From positions 1 to 11,985 of the forward strand of contig SVSF01000052.1 of NCBI GenBank assembly GCA_015064425.1: a stretch of DNA of 11,985 nucleotides. Direction: 5' to 3'. A model generated the notes under the pieces. That model made no database searches. It saw only the letters and a program-made list of their open reading frames with translations, and was not told where the DNA came from. Made by a program: the position numbers and the translations under genes. Of this stretch, positions 1 through 5,163 are shown piece after piece; the first letter of the stretch is position 1; each line of letters opens with the position of its first letter. Source of the stretch: Oscillospiraceae bacterium. Lineage in GTDB: Bacteria; Bacillota_A; Clostridia; Oscillospirales; CAG-272.

Positions 1-318
1 TCTCTCGGCATCGGCGAAGACGAAACGCTGGTCGAGCATATGATGCGGTGCGATCCGCAGATCATGGATGCGATGCGGAAGCTTGCAGACAAAGGCGCAA
101 ACAAGAACGGAGCTGTCACCGATTCGGATGGCAGCTCCGATTTTTACATAAAAAAGGCTGATAAATCAGCGAAAAATGCCGAATTATCAACCTTTTGTGG
201 TGGAGGCGAGGGGAGTCGAACCCCTGTCCGAAAACCCATCCACAAAACTTTCTCCGGGTGCAGCCGTCTGCTGAATTTCCCTTACGTCCGCGCAGGCGGC
301 GAAGCTGACGTAAAGTAG
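1..318 (+). CDS. C-terminal end of an unidentified protein (partial, doubtful 3' end)
   Basis: The frame starting at base 1 is open from the window edge to a TAG at 316-318. The first 40 or so codons look protein-like, with mixed charged and hydrophobic residues (for example GEDETLVEHMMRCDPQIMDA), but I recognise no family. The frame then runs through a terminator hairpin (109-145) and 121 bases of ssrA antisense, where the translation (GGGEGSRTPVRKP) is the usual artefact of reading tRNA-like sequence backwards. A normal gene would stop before the terminator. Either the stop was lost by mutation or sequencing error, or the true end lies in another frame: frame 2 stops at 41-43, 65 bases before the hairpin. 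That a plus-strand gene ends near here is supported by the terminator; its identity and exact stop are not known. Confidence 0.35.
   Translation, partial: SLGIGEDETLVEHMMRCDPQIMDAMRKLADKGANKNGAVTDSDGSSDFYIKKADKSAKNAELSTFCGGGEGSRTPVRKPIHKTFSGCSRLLNFPYVRAGGEADVK
109..145 (+). terminator. Rho-independent terminator of the upstream plus-strand gene
   Basis: GGAGCTG (109-115) pairs with CAGCTCC (132-138), and the T-run TTTTT follows at 141-145. It ends transcription entering from the left edge. It lies back-to-back with the ssrA terminator, so the two units are convergent. Confidence 0.65.
150..170 (-). terminator. Rho-independent terminator of ssrA
   Basis: On the minus strand GCTGA-TTTA-TCAGC (157-170) is followed by CTTTTTT (down to 150). 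It lies 27 bases past the CCA end of tmRNA, where an ssrA terminator is expected. The stem is only five base pairs. Confidence 0.65.
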
Positions 319-542
319 CATTTTTATGCGTGACCGCTATAAATGCAAACTAACGGTTCACGTGCACCACTAAATGATGCCCAAACCGAAGCCGTGGTCC
401 TCTTCGGCAGGACACGCTGCACTTAGGCAGCGAGAGCTAATTCGTCGTTAGCGTTTAATTTTAAAATACAGCGTTTAAAGAGAGTCTGCATCTCTACCCG
501 CTTATCTTGCCTCAAGATCCCCGTCGAAACCATTACGCCCCC
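198..542 (-). ncRNA. ssrA: Transfer-messenger RNA (tmRNA, 10Sa RNA)
   Basis: tmRNA rescues stalled ribosomes: charged with alanine it enters the A site with SmpB, then supplies a short message encoding a degradation tag. The 3' end is tRNA-like, with a T arm (GGGGTTCGACTCCCC) and encoded CCA at 198-200. The 5' end GGGGGCG (536-542) pairs with CGCCTCC in the 3' acceptor strand with one G-U pair, and GGTTTCGACGGGG follows as in other bacterial tmRNAs. Mature length is about 345 nt, typical for a one-piece tmRNA. The tag reading frame ends at TAA 423-425. It lies 43 bases downstream of smpB on the same strand with no terminator between them, so cotranscription followed by 5' processing (RNase P in other bacteria) is likely. 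I see no good separate promoter. Confidence 0.96.
423..452 (-). other. tmRNA proteolysis-tag reading frame (ANDELALAA)
   Basis: The frame GCT AAC GAC GAA TTA GCT CTC GCT GCC TAA encodes ANDELALAA. The GCT starts at nucleotide 91 of the mature RNA, close to the resume codon position in E. coli tmRNA (about nucleotide 90), which supports it as the first translated codon. With the alanine carried by tmRNA itself the appended tag would be AANDELALAA. The C-terminal ALAA is the conserved degradation signal recognised by ClpXP-type proteases. The exact resume codon is inferred. Confidence 0.8.
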
Positions 543-585
543 ATATATAGAGCCTCGGTTCCCAAAAGGAACGAAGGTGGAGAGA

Positions 586-1059
586 CTAGTCTCTGTCTCT
601 CCATTTGGTTGCACGGTCGATATCTCTTGCCGCAACCTTTGCTGCCTCGCTGTCCCTCTTATCATAAAGCTTTTTACCCTTGCAAAGACCGATCTCCGCC
701 TTTACCAGGGAACCCTTAAAATAAAGAGATAAAGGAACTATGGTGAGTCCTTGCTGACCCACCTTGCCCAAAAGGCGCATTATCTCCTTTTTATGCATAA
801 GGAGCTTTCTGTCGCGCAGAGGATCTTTGTTGAATATATTGCCCTTTTCATAAGGACTTATGTGTATACCCGTAGCAAAAAGCTCTCCTTTGTTTATCTC
901 GCAATAGGAGTCCTTAAGGTTTACGGAACCTGCTCTTATGCTTTTGACCTCGGTACCCGAAAGCTGTATACCCGCTTCGAACTTTTCAAGAATAAAATAG
1001 TCGTGAGACGCTTTTTTGTTTTGCACTATAAGCTTTGTGCTTTCCTTATTCTGAGCCAT
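586..1059 (-). CDS. smpB: SsrA-binding protein SmpB
   Basis: SmpB binds the tRNA-like domain of tmRNA and carries it into stalled ribosomes, starting trans-translation. The 157-residue product has the full family pattern: an N-terminal KKASHDYFILEKFEAGIQL strand region, then GTEVKSIRAGSVNLKDSY, the HISPYEKGNIFN segment, DPLRDRKLLMHKKEI, and a basic, flexible C-terminal tail ending near ATKWRDRD. Length is normal (about 150-160). The start at 1059 is set by a strong GGAGGAGGTGA ribosome binding site four bases upstream. The stop is TAG (586-588), inside a 14-bp perfect palindrome (581-594). ssrA follows after 43 bases, the common smpB-ssrA order. A good sigma-A promoter lies just upstream. Identification is secure. 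Confidence 0.97.
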   Translation of the reverse strand: MAQNKESTKLIVQNKKASHDYFILEKFEAGIQLSGTEVKSIRAGSVNLKDSYCEINKGELFATGIHISPYEKGNIFNKDPLRDRKLLMHKKEIMRLLGKVGQQGLTIVPLSLYFKGSLVKAEIGLCKGKKLYDKRDSEAAKVAARDIDRATKWRDRD

Positions 1060-1088
1060 ATATTCACCTCCTCCGTGTCAGTTCACAT

Positions 1089-1117
1089 ATTATACCACAC
1101 AATCCCGTTCAAATCAA
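1089..1117 (-). promoter_or_regulatory. Sigma-A promoter for smpB-ssrA
   Basis: Minus strand: -35 TTGATT (1112-1117), 17-base spacer, -10 TATAAT (1089-1094). TG one base before the -10 gives an extended -10. It lies 30 bases upstream of the smpB start, between the PfoR-like stop and smpB, so smpB-ssrA can be transcribed independently of the upstream gene. Confidence 0.75.
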
Positions 1118-1147
1118 GTTTTTATCATCGACAAAGAAGCCTTTTTC

Positions 1148-2251
1148 TCAAAGCTTCAGATCGCCTTCCTTTATCCAGCCGAGCTTTCTCGATATCTCAC
1201 CGAATATAAAAGTAAGTACTGCCGGAAGAACAATAGCAATAAGCAGGAGCCCTATCCAATCAAAAGCATTCGGAACGATGGCAACAGCTCCGTTTTCAAG
1301 AGCTTTTGCCGAGGGGGACACCCAACCTGTCCATACGCCTATGGGACCGCAGAGTCCGCAGGTACCCATTCCGGAATTAACCTCGGCTCCGTTCATCTCC
1401 AATCTGAAAATACAGGTGGCAATGGGGCCCGTTATGGCTGAGCTAAGAGTGGGAGCGATCCATATTTTCGGATTTTTTATAATATTACTCATTTGGAGCA
1501 TTGAGGTACCGAGTCCCTGAGAAACAAGGCCGCCCCATTTGTTTTCACGGAAGCTCATTACGGCAAATCCCACCATTTGTGCACAGCAGCCCGCTACCGC
1601 TGCGCCTCCCGCAAGCCCTGTAAGTCCCAAAGCAGCGCAAATTGCCGCCGAAGATATGGGGAGGGTAAGAGCAATGCCTACGACAACGGAAACAACAATA
1701 CCCATAAAGAAAGGCTGCAGCTCGGTCGCCCACATTATAAGGCTTCCCACGTAGTTCGCCGCTTTTCCGATAGGAGGCGCGATAAAATACGCCGTTCCCA
1801 CGCCCGCAAGGATAGTGACTACGGGAGTGACCAGAATATCCACCTTCGTCTCCTTTGAAACGAGCTTACCGATCTCACAAGCTATTATTGCTATAACGTA
1901 TACCGCAAGAGGGCCTCCTGCTCCGCCCAAAGCATTTGTTGCAAAGCCTATAGGTATCATTGAGAAGAGCACAAGAGACGGGGCGCCCAGAGCAAAGCCG
2001 ATAGCCACTGCCATAGCCGGTCCCACCATTGCGGAAGCGAGAGAGCCGAAAGTATATCCTACATCGTTTATCTCAACAATAGCTTTTTTGAGAAACGCCA
2101 CGTTGAATTGCGTTCCCACCGTATTGAGGATCGTTCCTACAAGAAGGGAACAGAAAAGTCCCTGTGCCATAGCACTCATAGCATCTATACCGTAACGTTT
2201 GCCGGAAATTATAACGTTTTTCTTTTTCAAAAACTGTCCTAATGCGCTCAT
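1148..2251 (-). CDS. PTS EIIC_2 / PfoR-family membrane protein
   Basis: This 367-residue polytopic protein consists of about nine or ten hydrophobic segments rich in Gly, Ala, Val and Ile, with short polar loops and no soluble domain. The N-terminus (FLKKKNVIISGKRYGIDAMSAMAQGLF), the NALGGAGGPLAVYV segment, SSAAICAALGLTGLAGGAAVAG-like glycine stretches and the MGTCGLCGPIGVW region resemble the EIIC_2 family (Pfam PTS_EIIC_2), which includes Clostridium perfringens PfoR and many proteins annotated as PTS transporter subunit IIC. Length is close to family members. True sugar PTS needs IIA and IIB, and neither is present nearby, so the substrate and even PTS coupling are uncertain; PfoR was first described as a toxin regulator. 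The start at 2251 has an AGGAGG site five bases upstream. I see no terminator after it. Family assignment is recognition from sequence, not a search. Confidence 0.82.
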   Translation of the reverse strand: MSALGQFLKKKNVIISGKRYGIDAMSAMAQGLFCSLLVGTILNTVGTQFNVAFLKKAIVEINDVGYTFGSLASAMVGPAMAVAIGFALGAPSLVLFSMIPIGFATNALGGAGGPLAVYVIAIIACEIGKLVSKETKVDILVTPVVTILAGVGTAYFIAPPIGKAANYVGSLIMWATELQPFFMGIVVSVVVGIALTLPISSAAICAALGLTGLAGGAAVAGCCAQMVGFAVMSFRENKWGGLVSQGLGTSMLQMSNIIKNPKIWIAPTLSSAITGPIATCIFRLEMNGAEVNSGMGTCGLCGPIGVWTGWVSPSAKALENGAVAIVPNAFDWIGLLLIAIVLPAVLTFIFGEISRKLGWIKEGDLKL

Positions 2252-2287
2252 TGTATCCTCCTGCGCTTTTTATGGAATTTTAGGAAT

Positions 2288-2316
2288 ATTATATCACTTT
2301 ACTATAGTAGAGTCTA
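2288..2316 (-). promoter_or_regulatory. Probable promoter of the PfoR-like gene
   Basis: Minus strand: -35 TAGACT (2311-2316, four of six matches), 17-base spacer, -10 TATAAT (2288-2293). It is 36 bases upstream of the start codon. It is back-to-back with the rubrerythrin promoter in the divergent intergenic region. Confidence 0.6.
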
Positions 2317-2338
2317 TTGGGATTTTATCCAAAAAATA

Positions 2339-2366
2339 TTGACAAATTTTAAAAAAAGTTTATTAT
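2339..2366 (+). promoter_or_regulatory. Promoter of rubrerythrin
   Basis: TTGACA (2339-2344) is a perfect -35. TATTAT (2361-2366) follows after 16 bases; an overlapping TATTAT at 2364-2369 would give 19. The region is very AT-rich and sits 57 bases before the start codon. A degenerate PerR-box-like sequence (2360-2374) overlaps the -10. Confidence 0.7.
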
Positions 2367-2423
2367 TATGATTAGACACCTATATTTTTGCATATTATGT
2401 AAATAAAAGAAAAGGAGAAAAAA

Positions 2424-2957
2424 ATGGAACTCAAAGGATCAAAGACAGAAAAAAATCTTATGACCGCTTTTTCGGGAGAATCCGAAGCAAGAAACAAATA
2501 CACATACTTTGCATCTGTAGCAAAGAAGGAAGGCTACGAGCAGATCGCAGCTATATTCCAGCAGACTGCTGACAATGAGAAAGAGCATGCAAAGCTTTGG
2601 TTCAAGGAACTTGGTGCACTCGGAAATACTGCTGAAAATCTTGCTGCCGCAGCTGCAGGCGAACATTACGAATGGACTGATATGTATGACCGTTTCGCAA
2701 AGGAAGCGGAAGAAGAAGGTTTCACAGCACTTGCATACAGATTCCGTGCAGTAGCTGCTATTGAGAAGACACACGAAGAAAGATACCGCGCACTCCTTAA
2801 CAATGTCGAAATGCAGAAGGTATTTGAGAAGAGCGAGGAAGCTATTTGGGAATGCCGTAACTGCGGACACCTTGTAATGGGCAAGAAAGCTCCCGGTGTT
2901 TGTCCCGTATGCAGCCATCCTCAGAGCTACTTTGAAATAAGAAAAGTAAACTACTGA
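2424..2957 (+). CDS. rbr: Rubrerythrin (peroxide-detoxifying diiron protein)
   Basis: Rubrerythrin reduces hydrogen peroxide in the cytoplasm of anaerobes, taking electrons through rubredoxin-type iron. The 177-residue product has both expected parts. Residues about 1-135 form a ferritin-like four-helix domain with candidate diiron ligands E19 (in [11 protein letters not shown]), E52 and H55 (NEKEH), E80/E83 (GEHYEW) and E114/H117 (IEKTH). Residues about 140-177 form a rubredoxin-like domain with C144, C147, C160 and C163 (CRNC and CPVC). The total is slightly shorter than the classical protein of about 190 residues. The start at 2424 follows AAAAGGAGAAAAAA. Two in-frame stops, TGA and TAA, end it. 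It is monocistronic between a good promoter and a strong terminator, and divergent from the PfoR-like gene. Peroxide-responsive control by PerR is known for rubrerythrins in Clostridium and is possible here. Confidence 0.96.
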   Translation: MELKGSKTEKNLMTAFSGESEARNKYTYFASVAKKEGYEQIAAIFQQTADNEKEHAKLWFKELGALGNTAENLAAAAAGEHYEWTDMYDRFAKEAEEEGFTALAYRFRAVAAIEKTHEERYRALLNNVEMQKVFEKSEEAIWECRNCGHLVMGKKAPGVCPVCSHPQSYFEIRKVNY

Positions 2958-2965
2958 TAAAAAAG

Positions 2966-3000
2966 CACCCTTTCGGAGTGAACCGAAAGGGTGTTTTTTT
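2966..3000. terminator. Bidirectional terminator between rubrerythrin and the glycyl radical enzyme
   Basis: CACCCTTTCGG (2966-2976) pairs perfectly with CCGAAAGGGTG (2983-2993) around a six-base loop. TTTTTTT follows on the plus strand (2994-3000), and a run of A before the stem gives a T-run on the minus strand. It therefore ends both convergent genes. The TAA of the minus-strand gene (2999-3001) overlaps the T-run. Confidence 0.9.
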
Positions 3001-4483
3001 ACATATTATAGCAGGTTCTGTTGAGAACTGCGATCTGCTGCCATTCGGGCAGGCTTATAAAATATTCACTAAAGCCGTAGAGACGCACCATAAGGCTCTT
3101 ATACTTATCGGGAGTCTTCATAGCATCCTTTAAAGTATCCGCATCGACGATACCCACTCCGACATGATACCCGCCCATACCGAAGTAGGAGACTGTCAGC
3201 GCTTTAAGTATCTCGGGTTCTACCTTCTGAGAGAAGGTGAGATTGAGTCCTCCGGTTGCGGTCCTATGGAGGGGAAGCTTAGCTATACTCTTGAGCAAAG
3301 CGGTAATACCGTTCTTATCGGCACCGTAAGTAGGAGACTGGTTTTCGCTGAAGGGGTCTCCGTCACGTCTGCCGTCAGGAGTTGCTCCCACCTTGCGTCT
3401 CCAGGAATTTTCGCGTTCAAGGGTATAGAAACCGCCGATCGCATAGAACCTGTCTTTTACGGAAAGTCTATCTATCGCGTCAAGGAAAGCATTACCCGCA
3501 ACGACTGTATACTGATCGTTATCCGTATCGTTGCCAAATCTGGTATAGGAGAGTATCTCCGCTCTCAGAGCTTCGTTATTTGCATAGTTTTCGTTTAGTA
3601 TGTTTATGAAGTCGCTGTAGCTGTATCTCTTCTCTTTAAACACCAGCTTATCAAGCACCATAAGAGAATCGCCTATCGTTGCAACGCCTGTGCAGAAAAG
3701 ATTCATTACGTTAAACTTGGACGCACCGTCACAGGCATATCGGCATTCAACTGCGCTGTCAGAAAGCATAAGGGAGTCGAGAACAAACTGACGTCTGCAT
3801 TCTTCCTCGGAGAAACCTTTTTGAGTCTCGTTCACGTATATCTGCATATCCGCTTCAAGATCCTTTGAAAATTCACAAACGAGCTCTTCAAGGCTTGCAT
3901 ATTCCTTCTTCTTCAAGGTATTGAGAAAAATGATGGGTACGGGCACAAAATACTCAAGTCTGAAAGAATGGTAGTTAAGATCGAGTGTGCAGCATGCGGA
4001 ATACGTAAAGTCCTTTGCCACCGCTTCCTCGATACCTTTGTTCATAAGAGACTTAGATATAAGATCGTAGTTAAATACGTTCATCTTTGCCGTAAGCACC
4101 GAAAGTGCATCAAATACGTTATTTGTAAACTCCTTGTCAGCATCGGGTTTAAGAAGTACTATGGTCGTAGGCTGAGCCATATCGTTAAGTTTTGCGGCAT
4201 CAAGCACAACGGAAGAAAATACGTTGGGATGCTCTCCGCCAATATTTATATACTGCTTTGAAGCCTGAGAAAGAGTAGGCTTCGCATCATGATTCCACGT
4301 AGCTCTTCCGCAGATCTCGTTTGCCTTTACCATAAAACCTGCAAGCAGCTCTACTATCTCTTCTCTCGTCGCTCCGTCGCGAATAGCCTTCTCATAGAAG
4401 GGGAGCATATACTGATCGAATCTTCCGAAAGCGTAATCTCTCGAGCCAACGTAACAGCTTGCGATCATATGAATTATCCACAT
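2999..4483 (-). CDS. C-terminal part of the glycyl radical enzyme (first ATG after the UAG, 494 aa)
   Basis: This part, which lies in the same frame, holds both radical sites. Numbered from 5008 with the UAG as codon 164, the candidate thiyl residues are C339-C340 (YSACCTLDL), the conserved TPDGRR is at 543-548, followed by DKNGITALLKS, and the glycyl radical residue is G645 in VRLYGFSEYF near the C-terminus. The Cys-Cys resembles pyruvate formate-lyase (ACCVSP) rather than the Cys-x-Glu of glycerol dehydratase, choline TMA-lyase and other eliminases. The ATG at 4483 has no usable ribosome binding site (AGGGA directly abuts it), so independent initiation there looks unlikely. The start is therefore only the first methionine after the stop, not a supported start. 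Confidence 0.75.
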   Translation of the reverse strand: MWIIHMIASCYVGSRDYAFGRFDQYMLPFYEKAIRDGATREEIVELLAGFMVKANEICGRATWNHDAKPTLSQASKQYINIGGEHPNVFSSVVLDAAKLNDMAQPTTIVLLKPDADKEFTNNVFDALSVLTAKMNVFNYDLISKSLMNKGIEEAVAKDFTYSACCTLDLNYHSFRLEYFVPVPIIFLNTLKKKEYASLEELVCEFSKDLEADMQIYVNETQKGFSEEECRRQFVLDSLMLSDSAVECRYACDGASKFNVMNLFCTGVATIGDSLMVLDKLVFKEKRYSYSDFINILNENYANNEALRAEILSYTRFGNDTDNDQYTVVAGNAFLDAIDRLSVKDRFYAIGGFYTLERENSWRRKVGATPDGRRDGDPFSENQSPTYGADKNGITALLKSIAKLPLHRTATGGLNLTFSQKVEPEILKALTVSYFGMGGYHVGVGIVDADTLKDAMKTPDKYKSLMVRLYGFSEYFISLPEWQQIAVLNRTCYNM

Positions 4484-4516
4484 TCCCTGAAGAGCAGAAA
4501 AGAAATCGTACGCGGG

Positions 4517-4519
4517 CTA
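4517..4519 (-). other. In-frame UAG codon inside the glycyl radical enzyme
   Basis: The reading is GTT CCT TTT TAG CCC GCG TAC GAT. The frame is unchanged on both sides (5008 minus 4483 equals 525, a multiple of three), so a substitution explains it rather than a frameshift. One base change from GAG, AAG or CAG would produce it. Family members vary at this position. Confidence 0.9.
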
Positions 4520-5008
4520 AAAAGGAACTACCTTAAGAGCCTCTGCCATCTGTGTAAATCCCTTTTCCTCGGCAGCCTTGGCATATCTGAGTGAGTATGC
4601 GTGTATAGCGTTTATGACGATCTCCGCATTCTTTGCAAAGGACAGAGAAAGTGCGTCGCCCTTCTTTGCGGCGTTCTCTTTTATCTCTTTAAGTATTCCG
4701 CAAAGTCCCACACGGAGGAGCTTTTCATAGTCGAAACTCATATGTCCAACGGAGTAAAGCAGCTCGTTTGCCGCCTTTACGCCTTCCTCGGGAAGTCCTT
4801 CCACTACACGTCCGGCAAAATAATCGCAGTCCTCAAGAGGAACTGACACTTCTTCAAGTACTTTTGAAAGCACGATAGCATACTTGTCTTCGCTTGTATA
4901 GTCTGCCATTTCCTTTTCAAGTCTCGTAAGGATACGGTCTCTTTCAATAAAGCAAGCTTTATTATCCATTTCAAATATCAGGTCTTTAAGCTTGTTCAAA
5001 TTTCCCAT
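4517..5008 (-). CDS. N-terminal fragment of the glycyl radical enzyme (163 aa, up to the UAG)
   Basis: The start at 5008 is set by GGAGG seven bases upstream (GGAGGTTGTGTC-ATG). The fragment contains the usual helical N-terminal part of the family: an IERDRILTRLEKE segment (compare the ER-x-x-L-x-T helix of PFL-like enzymes), a stretch ending in CDYFAGRVVEGLP that corresponds to the family's x-D-x-x-xG motif region, then GHMSFDYEKLLRVGLCGI, close to the DYEKLL-x-xGL pattern. It ends after VVPF at the TAG. Produced alone it would lack the catalytic Cys and Gly and could not be active. Confidence 0.8.
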   Translation of the reverse strand: MGNLNKLKDLIFEMDNKACFIERDRILTRLEKEMADYTSEDKYAIVLSKVLEEVSVPLEDCDYFAGRVVEGLPEEGVKAANELLYSVGHMSFDYEKLLRVGLCGILKEIKENAAKKGDALSLSFAKNAEIVINAIHAYSLRYAKAAEEKGFTQMAEALKVVPF

Positions 5009-5056
5009 GACACAACCTCCGTAATATATTCGTTATATATATATATCTTCGTTCCA

Positions 5057-5085
5057 ATTATACAATTCTCATCTTTATTTGTCAA
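5057..5085 (-). promoter_or_regulatory. Perfect-consensus sigma-A promoter for the glycyl radical enzyme
   Basis: Minus strand: TTGACA (5080-5085), exactly 17 bases, TATAAT (5057-5062). All twelve positions match. About 48 bases separate the -10 from the start codon, including an alternating AT stretch (5034-5046). Such a promoter suggests strong basal transcription unless an unseen repressor acts on it. Confidence 0.88.
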
Positions 5086-5108
5086 TAATAATCCCATACA
5101 GGAATCAT

Positions 5109-5139
5109 AAAAAAAGAGCAGACGGTTTAACATCTGCCC
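5109..5139 (-). terminator. Terminator of the GH36 gene
   Basis: Minus strand: GGGCAGAT (5132-5139) pairs with GTCTGCTC (5116-5123), allowing G-U pairs, followed by TTTTTTT (5109-5115). It lies 24 bases past the GH36 stop and just before the next gene's promoter. Confidence 0.8.
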
Positions 5140-5163
5140 TTTAAATCAGCGTTTAAAAACGCT
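5116..5163 (-). repeat. 3' two-hairpin module, copy A
   Basis: On the minus strand, directly after the GH36 stop, AGCGTTTTTAAACGCT forms a small hairpin, followed by GATTTAAAGGGCAGATG, which opens the terminator stem. The same order and much of the same sequence recur at 7406-7465, downstream of the neighbouring lipoprotein gene. Confidence 0.55.

Larger units (their letters stand above)
2999..5008 (-). pseudogene. Glycyl radical enzyme (PFL superfamily) interrupted by one in-frame UAG
   Basis: The bases 2999-5008 form one continuous frame of 669 codons plus the TAA stop, broken only by TAG at 4517-4519 (codon 164). Both sides align to a single glycyl radical enzyme: sequence before the stop ends in VVPF, sequence after it reads PAYDFFSALQGMW, matching the family's VP-x-x-PA-x-TF-x-EALQ-x-xW segment. 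These enzymes are oxygen-sensitive cytoplasmic proteins that use a glycyl and thiyl radical for C-C or C-X bond chemistry, and need a radical SAM activase, which is not in this window. Upstream are a strong GGAGG site and a perfect consensus promoter; downstream is a strong terminator. It may be a recent nonsense pseudogene, a sequencing error, or a readthrough/suppressed codon. UAG also ends smpB here, so general reassignment is unlikely. Substrate is unknown. Confidence 0.85.

Noticed and set aside
423..665. 80-codon minus-strand frame ending in ANDELALAA
   Set aside because: It starts inside smpB in another frame and continues through tmRNA; only the last nine codons are a real message, the tmRNA tag.
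4484..4516. Frameshift as the cause of the split glycyl radical enzyme
   Set aside because: The frame is identical on both sides (525 bases between the two ATGs), and translation through the TAG gives the expected family sequence, so it is a nonsense codon rather than an insertion or deletion.
5034..5046. Alternating AT tract as a functional repeat
   Set aside because: A short TATATATA run in an AT-rich leader is common in such genomes and has no further structure.
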